In this document: piece after piece, positions 1 to 9,600 of the stretch | Layout: the number at the start of each line of letters is the position of its first letter | How positions within the stretch are numbered: the stretch's first letter is position 1 | Program-made: the position numbers and the translations under genes | Assembly (NCBI GenBank): GCA_016715985.1 | Contig: JADJXD010000001.1 | Coordinates: forward strand, 1,488,001-1,552,000 | Reading direction: 5' to 3' | DNA from: Saprospiraceae bacterium | GTDB taxonomy: Bacteria; Bacteroidota; Bacteroidia; Chitinophagales; Saprospiraceae | DNA: 64,000 bases | Notes under the pieces: model-generated | The model's input: the letters and a program-made list of their open reading frames with translations, nothing else | Databases searched by the model: none | Told to the model about the DNA's origin: nothing

Positions 1-53
1 ATTTTGATTTATTGCAATTATTTATGTATTTTGCTTCCCTAAAAATCAGAATC

Positions 54-2072
54 ATGAATTCATCAAAAGTCATTTCCCACACCTTACTATCAGACTTTGA
101 CATTTACCTCTTCAGATCCGGTAAGCATTACAGAATATATGAAAAAATGGGCTCACATCTCATCAACGTACATGGAGTGGAAGGTTGCTATTTTGCTGTT
201 TATGCTCCGATGGCAGAAAAGCTAAGTGTGGTGGGTGACTTTAATCACTGGAAAGGCGATGAACATATACTTTTCCCTAGATGGGATGGGTCCGGCATCT
301 GGGAAGGATTTATTCCGGGTGTCCAAAAAGGAATGGTATATAAATACAGAATACAGCCTTACAATTTTGGCAGAATCAGAATGAAAGCTGACCCTTATGC
401 CATCAAAGCTGAAAAGCCACCCCTTTCGGGGTCTGTCGTCTGGAAATCAGAATATAAATGGAATGACGATGCATGGATGAAAAAAAGAGTGACCAAAAAC
501 GGCATTCATCAACCACATTCTGTCTATGAAATGCATTTTGGATCCTGGATGAGGCATAAATACGACAACAGGTCTTTAAGTTATATTGAAATGGCTGACA
601 AACTGGTTTCTTACATTACAGAGATGGGCTATACGCATGTAGAGTTTATGCCCCTTGCAGAACATCCTTACGAACCATCCTGGGGATATCAGGTGACAGG
701 ATTTTTTGCCGCTTCGTCGCGATTTGGTCATCCGGAAGAGTTAATGTTGTTAATTGACAAATTACATCAGGCTGATATAGGTGTTATTATGGATTGGGTC
801 CCAGCTCATTTTCCATCAGATGATTTTGCATTGGCAACTTTTGACGGGTCGTGTGTATATGAACATCCGGACAGACGCAAAGGATTTCATCCGGACTGGA
901 ATACACTTATATTCAATTTTGAACGCAGCGAAATCAGGAGTTTCCTTATCAGCAATGCATTTTTCTGGTTAGAGAAATTTCATATTGACGGATTGAGAGT
1001 GGATGCTGTATCTTCGATTGCTTATCTGGACTATTCCCGCAAAGAAGGAGAGTGGGAACCCAATCAGTACGGAGGAAGAGAGAATCTGGATGCGATTTCC
1101 TTTTTGCAGGAATTCAATACAGCTGTCTATGGAGAATTTCCGGGAGTACAGACCATCGCTGAAGAATCCACAGACTATCCGATGGTGTCAAGACCGGTTT
1201 ATCAGGGTGGGCTTGGATTTGGTATGAAATGGATGATGGGTTGGATGCATGATACACTCAATTATTTCAAAAGAGAATTTGAGTATCGGAAATTTCATCA
1301 GAATGATATTACTTTCAGCATTATGTATGCTTTTTCAGAAAATTTTATGCTGGCACTGTCTCATGATGAAGTGGTACATGGCAAATCTTCATTGGTTGGA
1401 AAGATGTCCGGTGATGCATGGCAGAAATTTGCCAATCTGAGAACTCTGTACGGTTATATGTTTACACATCCCGGCACTAAATTGCTCTTTATGGGTAATG
1501 ATATAGGTCCATACACAGAATGGAATTTTAAATCAGAAGTCCCATGGGAGTTACTGGAATTTGCACCTCATAAAGGATTGAACAATACGGTGAAGACACT
1601 TAATAAACTTTATCGAAGTGAAAAGGCATTGTATCACTTTAATTTCAGTCCGGATGGATATGAATGGTTAGACGCAGGGGATAGAGTCAATTCGATATTG
1701 TCGTATTACCGAAAATCAGATCAGCCGAATGATAAACTGATGATCATCCACAATCTGAATGTGACTCCACATAAAGGGTACAAGTTCGGATTATCGGAAA
1801 AAGAAAATTATACACTCATCTTTAATTCTGATGAGAAACAGTTTCATGGTAGTAATTATGAGATCAGAACTAATATCAAGTCTATAAAACAGGAATGGCA
1901 CGGTAAAAACTATATGCTGGAACTCGATATACCTCCTTTGTGTACATTGATATACAAAATTGTGACAGTAAAGAAAAAATCATCCACTGTCTCCGGAAGA
2001 GTAAAAGAAAAGCTTTCACAAAATGGAAAAGTACAAAAAGAAACAATGCGAGTGGTTAAAGCACCGGAATAA
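54..2072 (+). CDS. glgB: 1,4-alpha-glucan branching enzyme
   Basis: A GH13 glycogen branching enzyme, which moves alpha-1,4-glucan segments to alpha-1,6 positions during cytosolic glycogen synthesis. An N-terminal CBM48/early-set domain (about residues 40-130) precedes the catalytic barrel. The nucleophile Asp lies in GLRVDAVSS (about residue 317), the acid/base Glu in TIAEES (about 370), and the third carboxylate in LSHDEVVHGK. The C-terminal all-beta domain ends in a Lys/Ser-rich tail of about 30 residues. A TTG at 12 is also in frame, but the ATG at 54 (MNSSKVISH) gives a more natural N terminus of 672 aa. The promoter lies outside the window. The family assignment is very firm. Confidence 0.95.
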   Translation: MNSSKVISHTLLSDFDIYLFRSGKHYRIYEKMGSHLINVHGVEGCYFAVYAPMAEKLSVVGDFNHWKGDEHILFPRWDGSGIWEGFIPGVQKGMVYKYRIQPYNFGRIRMKADPYAIKAEKPPLSGSVVWKSEYKWNDDAWMKKRVTKNGIHQPHSVYEMHFGSWMRHKYDNRSLSYIEMADKLVSYITEMGYTHVEFMPLAEHPYEPSWGYQVTGFFAASSRFGHPEELMLLIDKLHQADIGVIMDWVPAHFPSDDFALATFDGSCVYEHPDRRKGFHPDWNTLIFNFERSEIRSFLISNAFFWLEKFHIDGLRVDAVSSIAYLDYSRKEGEWEPNQYGGRENLDAISFLQEFNTAVYGEFPGVQTIAEESTDYPMVSRPVYQGGLGFGMKWMMGWMHDTLNYFKREFEYRKFHQNDITFSIMYAFSENFMLALSHDEVVHGKSSLVGKMSGDAWQKFANLRTLYGYMFTHPGTKLLFMGNDIGPYTEWNFKSEVPWELLEFAPHKGLNNTVKTLNKLYRSEKALYHFNFSPDGYEWLDAGDRVNSILSYYRKSDQPNDKLMIIHNLNVTPHKGYKFGLSEKENYTLIFNSDEKQFHGSNYEIRTNIKSIKQEWHGKNYMLELDIPPLCTLIYKIVTVKKKSSTVSGRVKEKLSQNGKVQKETMRVVKAPE

Positions 2073-2151
2073 TCAGATAAGACAGGATAATCTTCAAACG
2101 AAATAAACACCTAACTGCAAAATATAAATTTGTTAATGATAGTTAATATCA

Positions 2152-2182
2152 TTGACGACAGAATATAATTGACATATCTTTG
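2152..2182 (+). promoter_or_regulatory. Bacteroidota -33/-7 promoter of small ORF
   Basis: TTG at 2152-2154, a 20-nt spacer and a perfect TATCTTTG (TAnnTTTG) at 2175-2182, about 18 nt before the ATG at 2201. This is the best housekeeping-type promoter in the first 10 kb. Confidence 0.8.
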
Positions 2183-2200
2183 TGCCATAAAAATTAAAAT

Positions 2201-2383
2201 ATGTTTACAGTATTAAATATTGCTTTTCCAAAACCTGTAAAAACGCTTTTAAAGGAAGTATTGGAATCAGGTTCTGCGAAAGGAGAGATATGGGCAGGAA
2301 AAAAAAGTGTCCGGGCTGAAGAATCTTTAACTGCAGGTAGTCTGATCAGAAAAGCAAAGCGGTCCAGGACTAAAAAGTTTTGA
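2201..2383 (+). CDS. small basic protein of unknown function (60 aa)
   Basis: A 60-residue protein that I do not recognise. The N-terminal third is hydrophobic/amphipathic (MFTVLNIAFPKPVK), and the C terminus is strongly basic (RKAKRSRTKKF). It is supported by context rather than homology: a canonical promoter sits just upstream (2152-2182) and a strong hairpin terminator follows (2416-2452), so it is a complete monocistronic unit between glgB and the next gene. A basic tail could mean nucleic acid or ribosome binding, but that is inference only. Confidence 0.6.
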   Translation: MFTVLNIAFPKPVKTLLKEVLESGSAKGEIWAGKKSVRAEESLTAGSLIRKAKRSRTKKF

Positions 2384-2415
2384 TTTGTAAAAGGTTATTT
2401 TGTTAGTGTTAAAAG

Positions 2416-2452
2416 ACTCCCTCCCATGAAAATGGAAAGGGAGTTTTTTTTT
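2416..2452 (+). terminator. rho-independent terminator
   Basis: ACTCCCT (2416-2422) pairs with AGGGAGT (2438-2444), with an inner CCAT/ATGG stem and a run of nine T. It ends the 60-aa ORF transcript. Confidence 0.85.
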
Positions 2453-2455
2453 AAT

Positions 2456-2585
2456 GTGTTGTTGGCGGAGATTTGTCTCATGTGTTATTAGTGGGGACGT
2501 GTTCCAAGTGTTGTTGGCGGGGACGTGTTCCAAGTGTTGTTGGCGAGGACGTGTTCCAAGTGTTGTTGGCGAGGACGCCAACAAC
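2456..2585. repeat. 26-bp tandem repeat, five units, ending in a hairpin
   Basis: Five units of 26 bp (2456, 2482, 2508, 2534, 2560) with consensus GTGTTGTTGGCG-rGGACGTGTTCCAA. The first two are diverged and the last is cut short. The last unit closes with a perfect 9-bp inverted repeat, GTTGTTGGC (2562-2570) and GCCAACAAC (2577-2585), around a GAGGAC loop. The minus-strand ORF across it is only the translation of the repeat. Confidence 0.85.
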
Positions 2586-2667
2586 AACTTAGCAACCCAA
2601 TGTACTTAGACCTGATATAAAATATCAATTTAAAGATAGCACTACTAATTTTTCACTTTATCATGAC

Positions 2668-2694
2668 TTGTTCTTAAAAAAGACTGTATTTTTG
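2668..2694 (+). promoter_or_regulatory. putative promoter of the TPR membrane protein
   Basis: TTG at 2668-2670 and TATTTTTG at 2687-2694, 31 nt before the ATG at 2726. The spacer is 16 nt, shorter than the usual 19-20, so the -33 part is uncertain. Confidence 0.5.
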
Positions 2695-2725
2695 CGCCTC
2701 ATTCTTACAAATCAAAATTAACACC

Positions 2726-3337
2726 ATGTTTATAATCAATATATACCTGAAATTTGCACTTATAGCTATCTTTCTGATAGGAGGAATCATTCTCTCTTTC
2801 TTTCTGGGTTTTGGTTATACCTGGATAATGATTGTCATAGGTATTTTACTTTTGGTAAGTTATCTTTTATTAGGTACGGTACAGTCAGCGTCTGAATTGC
2901 TTCAGAAAATGGATTTTGATGGCGCCGAAACACGACTGAACATGACTTATTTCCCTAATTTATTGTACGTAACCAATCGTGCATTTTATTATATACTGAA
3001 AGGATCTTTGGCTGCAAACCGAAAAGAAAATAATGTAGCGGAAGGATATTTTAATAAAGCATTGGCACTAAAACTTCCTTCTGACAATGAAAAAGGCATG
3101 GTGCTCCTACAAATGGCGGGCATTCAGGCGAATAAAAACAACTGGACAGGTGCTAAAAACTATTTTTATCAGGCTAAAAATCTAAAGATCACCGAAACTG
3201 CATTAAAAGAACAATTCAAGCAGTTTGAGACAGCCATCAACAATAGAGGACAGATGAAAGTAGCTCAGAGTATGGGTATGAAATCAGGTCAGATGGTCAA
3301 TCCCGGTGGGAAAAGAAGAAGGCCAAAGATGAGATAG
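2726..3337 (+). CDS. two-TM membrane protein with TPR-like C-terminal half
   Basis: A 203-aa protein. Two adjacent hydrophobic helices (about residues 5-28 and 31-50) anchor it in the inner membrane. The rest looks like two or three TPR-type helix pairs (ILKGSLAANRKENNVAEGYFNKALALK; about residues 88-150) and presumably faces the cytoplasm. The tail is Lys/Arg-rich (GGKRRRPKMR). I cannot name the family or a partner. Its stop codon abuts the stop of mutS with no spacing, so the two transcripts converge. Confidence 0.75.
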   Translation: MFIINIYLKFALIAIFLIGGIILSFFLGFGYTWIMIVIGILLLVSYLLLGTVQSASELLQKMDFDGAETRLNMTYFPNLLYVTNRAFYYILKGSLAANRKENNVAEGYFNKALALKLPSDNEKGMVLLQMAGIQANKNNWTGAKNYFYQAKNLKITETALKEQFKQFETAINNRGQMKVAQSMGMKSGQMVNPGGKRRRPKMR

Positions 3338-6019
3338 TTAATCTTCTGCTTCCAGAATCATTTTTTTCAGTTCATTGAGTTTCATCATACACTCTATCGG
3401 AGTCATTGTATTTAACTCCAACGTCTGAATAGATTCCTTCAGTTTTCCTGCCAACGGATCAACGGTTTCAAAAATACTCAGTTGCAAAGAATTATTGGAG
3501 ATGGATTTGGCCTGTTGTCGGGTGTCTCTCTTTTTTATAATCGATTCACTGTTTTCCGGAACACCGTCAATTGACTTTTGCTCCAGCTCGTGCAGGATTT
3601 CGTTGGCTCTTTCGATAATCTCTTTGGGCATTCCTGCCATCGCTGCTACGTGAATACCAAAACTATGTTCACAACCGCCTTCTACCAGTTTTCTCAGAAA
3701 TATAACTTTATTGGCCAATTCTCTGGTAGCTACATTAAAATTTTTGATCCTGGGATACTTGGATGCCAATTCATTCAGTTCGTGATAGTGTGTTGCAAAA
3801 AGTGTTTTAGGATTTGCCTTGGGATTATTGTGCAGAAATTCAGCCAATGACCAGGCAATGGAAATGCCATCATAAGTTGATGTACCTCTTCCTATCTCGT
3901 CCAATAAAATCAGACTTCGAGATGAAATGTTGTTCATGATACTTGCCGTCTCATTCATTTCAAGCATAAAAGTGGATTCGCCACTGGATATGTTATCACT
4001 GGCACCTACTCTGGTAAATACTTTATCCACCAGACCGATCTTTGCAGACTTAGCGGGAACAAACGAACCCATCTGAGCCATGAGTACAATTAAAGCAGTT
4101 TGTCTCAGGACGGCAGATTTTCCGGACATATTCGGGCCGGTAATCATCATGACCTGGGTATCATCATTATCCAGAAAAATGTCGTTGGGAACAAATTTTT
4201 CATCTAAAGCCAGTTGCTGTTCAATCACAGGGTGTCTCCCTTCCCTGATCTCCAAAGCGAAACTATCATTGACTTCAGGTCTGCAATAATCATATTTCAC
4301 GGCAATCTTACTGAAGGACAAAATACAATCCAGATAGCCTATATTTCGGGCATTCTGCTGCAGAGAGTCTAAGTATTCTCCAGCCAGCAATACAAGCTCA
4401 TGAAATAATTTTTCTTCCAGCTCCAGTATTTTTTCTTCAGCAGTCAGGATTTTGGTCTCTAATTTTTTCAGATCATCAGAGATATACCTTTCAGCATTGG
4501 CAAGTGTCTGTTTACGAACCCATGTATCCGGAATGCGGTCATGATCCTTGTACCTGTTCGTTACTTCGAGATAATATCCAAAAACATTGTTAAATCCTAT
4601 TTTCAAACTGCTGATTCCTGTTTTTTGAGCTTCACTTTGCTGTATTTCCAGAAGCAATTCCTTACTATTTCGAATGACATGTCGCAGATCGTCCAGTTCT
4701 GCATTGTATCCATCTCTGATCACATTTCCTTTGATTACCAAAGCAGGCGGTTCGTCGGAAATTGCTTTTTTGATTTCATCTTTCAGGGTTTCGCAGAGAA
4801 TCAGCTTTTCGCCGAGAATTTTCAACTGGTCATGTCCGCTGGTTTTGAGCAAAAGCAGTATATCCGGTAGTGAATCCAAAGCTCTTTTTAGCTGAACGAT
4901 TTCTCTGGGATTGACTTTTTCCATTGACAATTTAGAAGCGACCCTTTCCAGATCGCCAATCTGTCTGATCAGTTTGTCCAAAGCTTCGAGTTCGTTGGGA
5001 TGGTCACAATAATGTGCGACCATACTATGCCGGGCATTAATTTTTTCGATGGTAAGTAATGGAAGTAAAATCCAGTTTTTGAGCATTCTGGCACCCATCG
5101 GAGAGACTGTCTTGTCCATGACCTGAGCTAATGAAATTCCTGTATCATGCACACTCCTGATAAGTTCGAGATTCCGGATAGTAAATCTGTCCAACCACAC
5201 ATAGTTTTCAGACTGAATACGATTGATTCGGCTAATGTGAGCGAGCTTATCGTTTTGCGTAGTACCGAGATAATGAAGAGCGGCACCTGCTGCTATCTGT
5301 CCAAGATCCAGATCTTCCACACCAAATCCCTTCAGATTGGTCACTGAAAATTGATTCAAAAGTTTTTCACGGGCGTAATCAAAGGTAAACACCCATTCAT
5401 CCAATGCGTACTGATAATATCTGTCTCCGAATGCTTTGTTGTATTCACGTTGCCCTGATCTGCTGTATATAATCTCTGAAGGGCTGAATCCGTCTATCAG
5501 TTTTTCGATAGTCTGAGCGTTTCCCTGACTGACTAAAAAATCTCCGGTGGAGATATCTACAAAGGCGACACCATATTCATTTTTAGGTGTAATGTGCAAT
5601 GAGGCTAAATAATTATTGGATTTGCGGTCCAGAATCGTATCATCTATAGTAACTCCCGGTGTGACAACATCTGTAACCCCGCGTTTGACTATTTTTTTAT
5701 CTTTGGATGGTTTTTCCAATTGCTCGCATATAGCTACTCTGTATCCGGCTCTGACAAGTTTGGGCAGATAAACATCTAATGAATGGTATGGAAATCCTGC
5801 CAGTTCGATATCGCTGCCGCCATTATTTCTTTTGGTGAGCACAATCCCCAGTACATCAGCAGTTTTGATAGCATCTTCAGCAAATGTTTCATAAAAATCC
5901 CCGACCCTGTATAATAGAAGAGCGTCCGGATGTTTAGCTTTTAACTTAAAATACTGAGCCATCAGTGGGGTCACTTTGCTCATATCATCGACAGACTTCA
6001 CATTGGATGGTTGGCTCAA
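3338..6019 (-). CDS. mutS: DNA mismatch repair protein MutS
   Basis: An 893-aa MutS of normal length that recognises mismatches and recruits MutL. The mismatch-binding Phe-x-Glu is in VGDFYETF near residue 41. The connector, lever and clamp domains follow. The ATPase has Walker A GPNMSGKS (about residues 627-634), Walker B LILLDEIGRGTS, and ATHYHEL. The C-terminal tail matches the usual dimerisation region. The start MSQPSNVK is followed within 30 residues by the conserved TPLMAQYFKLKAKHP, which fixes it. It converges with the upstream membrane protein gene. Confidence 0.97.
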   Translation of the reverse strand: MSQPSNVKSVDDMSKVTPLMAQYFKLKAKHPDALLLYRVGDFYETFAEDAIKTADVLGIVLTKRNNGGSDIELAGFPYHSLDVYLPKLVRAGYRVAICEQLEKPSKDKKIVKRGVTDVVTPGVTIDDTILDRKSNNYLASLHITPKNEYGVAFVDISTGDFLVSQGNAQTIEKLIDGFSPSEIIYSRSGQREYNKAFGDRYYQYALDEWVFTFDYAREKLLNQFSVTNLKGFGVEDLDLGQIAAGAALHYLGTTQNDKLAHISRINRIQSENYVWLDRFTIRNLELIRSVHDTGISLAQVMDKTVSPMGARMLKNWILLPLLTIEKINARHSMVAHYCDHPNELEALDKLIRQIGDLERVASKLSMEKVNPREIVQLKRALDSLPDILLLLKTSGHDQLKILGEKLILCETLKDEIKKAISDEPPALVIKGNVIRDGYNAELDDLRHVIRNSKELLLEIQQSEAQKTGISSLKIGFNNVFGYYLEVTNRYKDHDRIPDTWVRKQTLANAERYISDDLKKLETKILTAEEKILELEEKLFHELVLLAGEYLDSLQQNARNIGYLDCILSFSKIAVKYDYCRPEVNDSFALEIREGRHPVIEQQLALDEKFVPNDIFLDNDDTQVMMITGPNMSGKSAVLRQTALIVLMAQMGSFVPAKSAKIGLVDKVFTRVGASDNISSGESTFMLEMNETASIMNNISSRSLILLDEIGRGTSTYDGISIAWSLAEFLHNNPKANPKTLFATHYHELNELASKYPRIKNFNVATRELANKVIFLRKLVEGGCEHSFGIHVAAMAGMPKEIIERANEILHELEQKSIDGVPENSESIIKKRDTRQQAKSISNNSLQLSIFETVDPLAGKLKESIQTLELNTMTPIECMMKLNELKKMILEAED

Positions 6020-6064
6020 AATATCAATTTTCTCAGATTGTGAACAAATATGTTATTTCTAACG

Positions 6065-6230
6065 TGAATTCGAGATAATTTTGTCATGCCTGCCCGCTTC
6101 GAAGCAGGCGGGATTTTTGTATTTTCTGGCGTTCCCTACGTACGTAGGGAACGCCAAAATTAGGCGATATTTCCATTTTTGACCCCGGGTTCAAACCCGG
6201 GGCTACAAATATTATACCCCTCTGGGGTAT
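6065..6230. repeat. structured intergenic repeat, copy 1
   Basis: This intergenic element starts with a GAATTCGA motif and TAATTTTGTCA, followed by several palindromes. One is an imperfect CCTGC...GCAGG hairpin (from 6089). Next is a perfect 30-bp palindrome at 6127-6156 (half-site TGGCGTTCCCTACGT). Then come CCCCGGGTT/AACCCGGGG (6183-6202) and ATACCCC-TCT-GGGGTAT (6214-6230). A second copy with the same start and the same last two hairpins is at 18762-18887. The 71-aa ORF over it is not a gene. The rest of the gap, 6231-6520, holds nothing I can name. Confidence 0.8.
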
Positions 6231-6523
6231 TTCATGTGGAACTTCTAACATTTCTCTACATAATATATTGTAAATAAATGTATTATTCATCGAACTCACG
6301 TTATTTCTACCAATTTGATAAGAATGATAATTTCGTTGATTGAAGCGAAGATTGTCCTTTAAGCATATAGAAGTACAGCTATTTTGCCACTCTACACCCC
6401 CATTCCGCTAAAGGGGAGACCCGCCCACAATATCAACTAAAATTTACCATTAAAATCGAGGTAGAAGCACAAATTTAGAGTATAATCGTCGGATATGAAA
6501 ATTTTGACCGGTTTTCATCATTA

Positions 6524-6557
6524 AAAAAAGCGATCAGGAGCTCCTGACCGCTTTTTT
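6524..6557 (-). terminator. terminator of the 11-repeat T9SS protein gene
   Basis: A hairpin with CAGGAG/CTCCTG core and GCG/CGC outer pairs (6530-6551), with A-run and T-run on either side, so it can work in both directions. It lies about 50 bp past the stop at 6606. Confidence 0.75.
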
Positions 6558-6605
6558 ATATACACACCACAATTAACTTTTAACAAGTTGTACCTGATCT
6601 GTTTT

Positions 6606-9600
6606 TTATATTTTTACTATTTTATGTATGATTCGTTTTTGGGCTGTTACAAGTTGGATTAAATACAATCCTGACGGTAGCTGACTGAAATCGATCTGAT
6701 TTTTGCCTGAATTTAGTCTTCCGGAATGTATCGTTTTACCTGTTGCGTCGGTCAATTGCCAGCCTGCTATTTCAGAAGTCTCTATCGTAAGAATATCGGT
6801 GACAGGGTTTGGATAATAAGACTGTAGAAATAAAGCCTGATCATCTGTAGCTGAGCGAACAAAGACATAACATCCACTTACATTTGTACATCCTTCGGCA
6901 AATATTTGTAAGGCATATAAGCCCGATAAGTCCGGAACAAAAGAAATGCTGTCTGCACCGATGATAGGCAATAATCCATTGGAGCAACTTAACCACTGAT
7001 AACTTTCTGCAACTGTATTTAATGAAGTCAGTGTATCTGCTATTTGCAGGATGGCATTCTCAATCTCTTTAAAATTTACAGTAATATGTACTATACTATC
7101 ACAACCCAGGCTACTCGTTAAAGTATCTGATATTTCAATAGATTCAAAATATGTGGTATTTCCCAACACAATACTATCACCCGGGCAAAGTTCAAAATAA
7201 CCTTCTGTAAACAGCGTCGGAATAACTTCAAGAATCGTGGTGATGATACTGTCACATCCATTTGCAGCAATCAGGTTGTCCGTATAAATACCGCTTTGTG
7301 TATAGATACTATTGCCTACAACAAATGCGTCGCCTTCACAAATGACCTCATTTAAAGTATTTTGAGTATTATAAATCCGGATATCCGATATAATGATGCT
7401 GTCACATCCATGTACAGAAATCAAGGAATCTGTAAATACACCTGATGTGTTATATGTGTTGCCGGCAATCGTGATACTTTCTCCAAGGCAAAGATTTATC
7501 TCCTGTTCAAATGTAGTCTGTCTGAATTTTAAATTTGTAATGATAATACTATCACAGCCCGTGGTCAACGAGGTTAGTGTATCGTTAAAAATTCCTTCTT
7601 CCAAATATATATTTTCAGCAAGCTGAAATGTATCTCCCGGACAAATAACTATATTCTGACTTCTTTGCACAGGTGCTATTACAGTCAGATTTGTTATCAA
7701 AATGGAATCACAACCAGTTGAAGCCTGAAAAACATTGATATACACTCCTGTCAATGTATAATTGGACGTACCTACCGGATAGGATTCACCTTCACATATG
7801 CTGACATTCTGCGTAAAATTAGTTTCCTGTATTCTGACATGAGAAATGATAATACTATCACAACCATTGAAAGCCTGCAATGTGTCAGAATAAACACCGC
7901 TGACAGAATATATATTTCCACCTACTTCCCATGATTCTCCCTTACAAAGATCCACAAAAATTTCGAGAGTGGTTGGTACAGGCAGAACCCGAATATCTGT
8001 ATGAATAATACTATCACAACCCGAAACAGTCTGCAATGTATCAATATAATTTCCAGTACTGAAATAAAATACATTCCCAACCTGAATACTATCTCCTTCG
8101 CATAAAGTAATATCCTGTTGCATGGTAAAAACCGGATTTACACTGATAATGGAAGTCACTATACTATCGCAACCTGAAACAGAACCCAAATTATCGGTGT
8201 AAGTACCGGCATCTTTATAGATATTACTTCCAACAACTAAACTATCCCCTTCGCACAAAGCTATGGTCTGAGTATATTGAGCCGGAATAACATTCAGAAC
8301 AGTTACTAAAAAATCTTCACAACCCTGATTGGATGTGGTACTGACGATGTAAATTCCGGATTCTGTATAGACTTCTTCGCCAAGAGTAAAAGTATCCCCC
8401 TGACAGATGGATATAAACTGACTGTCTATGACTACCGGAATAACATTGACAATACTGGTTATAATACTATCACAGCCTGCTACCGTTTGATAAGCATTGA
8501 TATAAGTACCTCCGGTTGTATATATATTGGTACCTATAAAAACAGTGTCTCCCTGACAAATACTGTAACTTTCGTTGAATGAGTATGAAGGAAAAGTCGC
8601 TATTTCAGTAATCATGACGCTATCACAACCGGTAACTGAAACCAAAGAATCCACATATACGCCTGCAATCGTGTAAACATTCTCACCAACCTGAAAACTC
8701 TCACCTTCACAAAGATTTACAGCCTGATAGTTAAAGGTATCTGTAAAAACACGAAAATCGGCTCTCAGGCAATTTTCTTCTGTAATGCATCCGCCCGATC
8801 CTTTTACAAAATATGACACATCTTCAATCAGTCTCAGGTCAATAAAATCGCCACTCGCAAAAGTGATAGCATCACAGTTATTTCGTTGCCAGGACCATTG
8901 TGTAGCACCGTTCAGATACCCTTCTGCTATCCGCACAATTCCCCGATCTCCCCAACAAATATCTGCATCTTCAATAATCAGTTCTTTGATGTATGGATTG
9001 ACACATATTGAAAAATTCAATAAAAAAGCATCCAAACCTCCGGTTGAAAAAATACTGATATTTCCGCCGAAAGGGTCAAAATTGACAATAGCTCCATAGG
9101 CGCCGGTAGAAATTAACTCCTTATTATTTTTTAGCATTACGTCAGTAATCTGTTCATTAGCTACCCCTCCTATCGCAAAATGATCATTGTAGGTACCATC
9201 CTGATTGAGTATCAGATAAAAAATATCATCCCCACCTGCTGATGCACTGACTTCTGAATTTACAGAATGATTGTCAAAATCAACCGTATCTCTGAACATG
9301 CCGGAGACATATATGATACCGTTGTTGTTGGTGGTGATGCTTCTTCCCTGATCATTGCTGGTTCCGCCGATAGAAGTCACCCATACAAATTCACCCTCCT
9401 GAGTCAGCTTGAGGACAAATCCATCCCAACTTCCTTTAGATGTTCTGATCGCCGCAGGATTATTTTCGATTCCATTAAAATTGACCGTATTGGCATATCG
9501 GCCGGTGAGTAAGATATGATTTTGCGGATCAACAGCGATTCCATATCCACTATCGAATCCAACACCTCCAATCGCTTTAGCCCATTCCGCAACACCGTCT

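Noticed and set aside
2456..2585. CRISPR array
   Set aside because: Units are directly adjacent with no unique spacers, and no cas genes are near. The same holds for 15601-15757.
2327..2587. 86-aa minus ORF
   Set aside because: It reads across the terminator and the 26-bp tandem repeat, opposite to a real transcription unit.
6185..6215. tRNA-like GGTTCAAACCC sequence
   Set aside because: The surrounding sequence forms a simple hairpin, and no acceptor, D or anticodon arms can be drawn.
6084..6299. 71-aa minus ORF in the mutS upstream region
   Set aside because: It is wholly made of palindromic repeats that recur at 18.8 kb; no start signal or protein-like composition.
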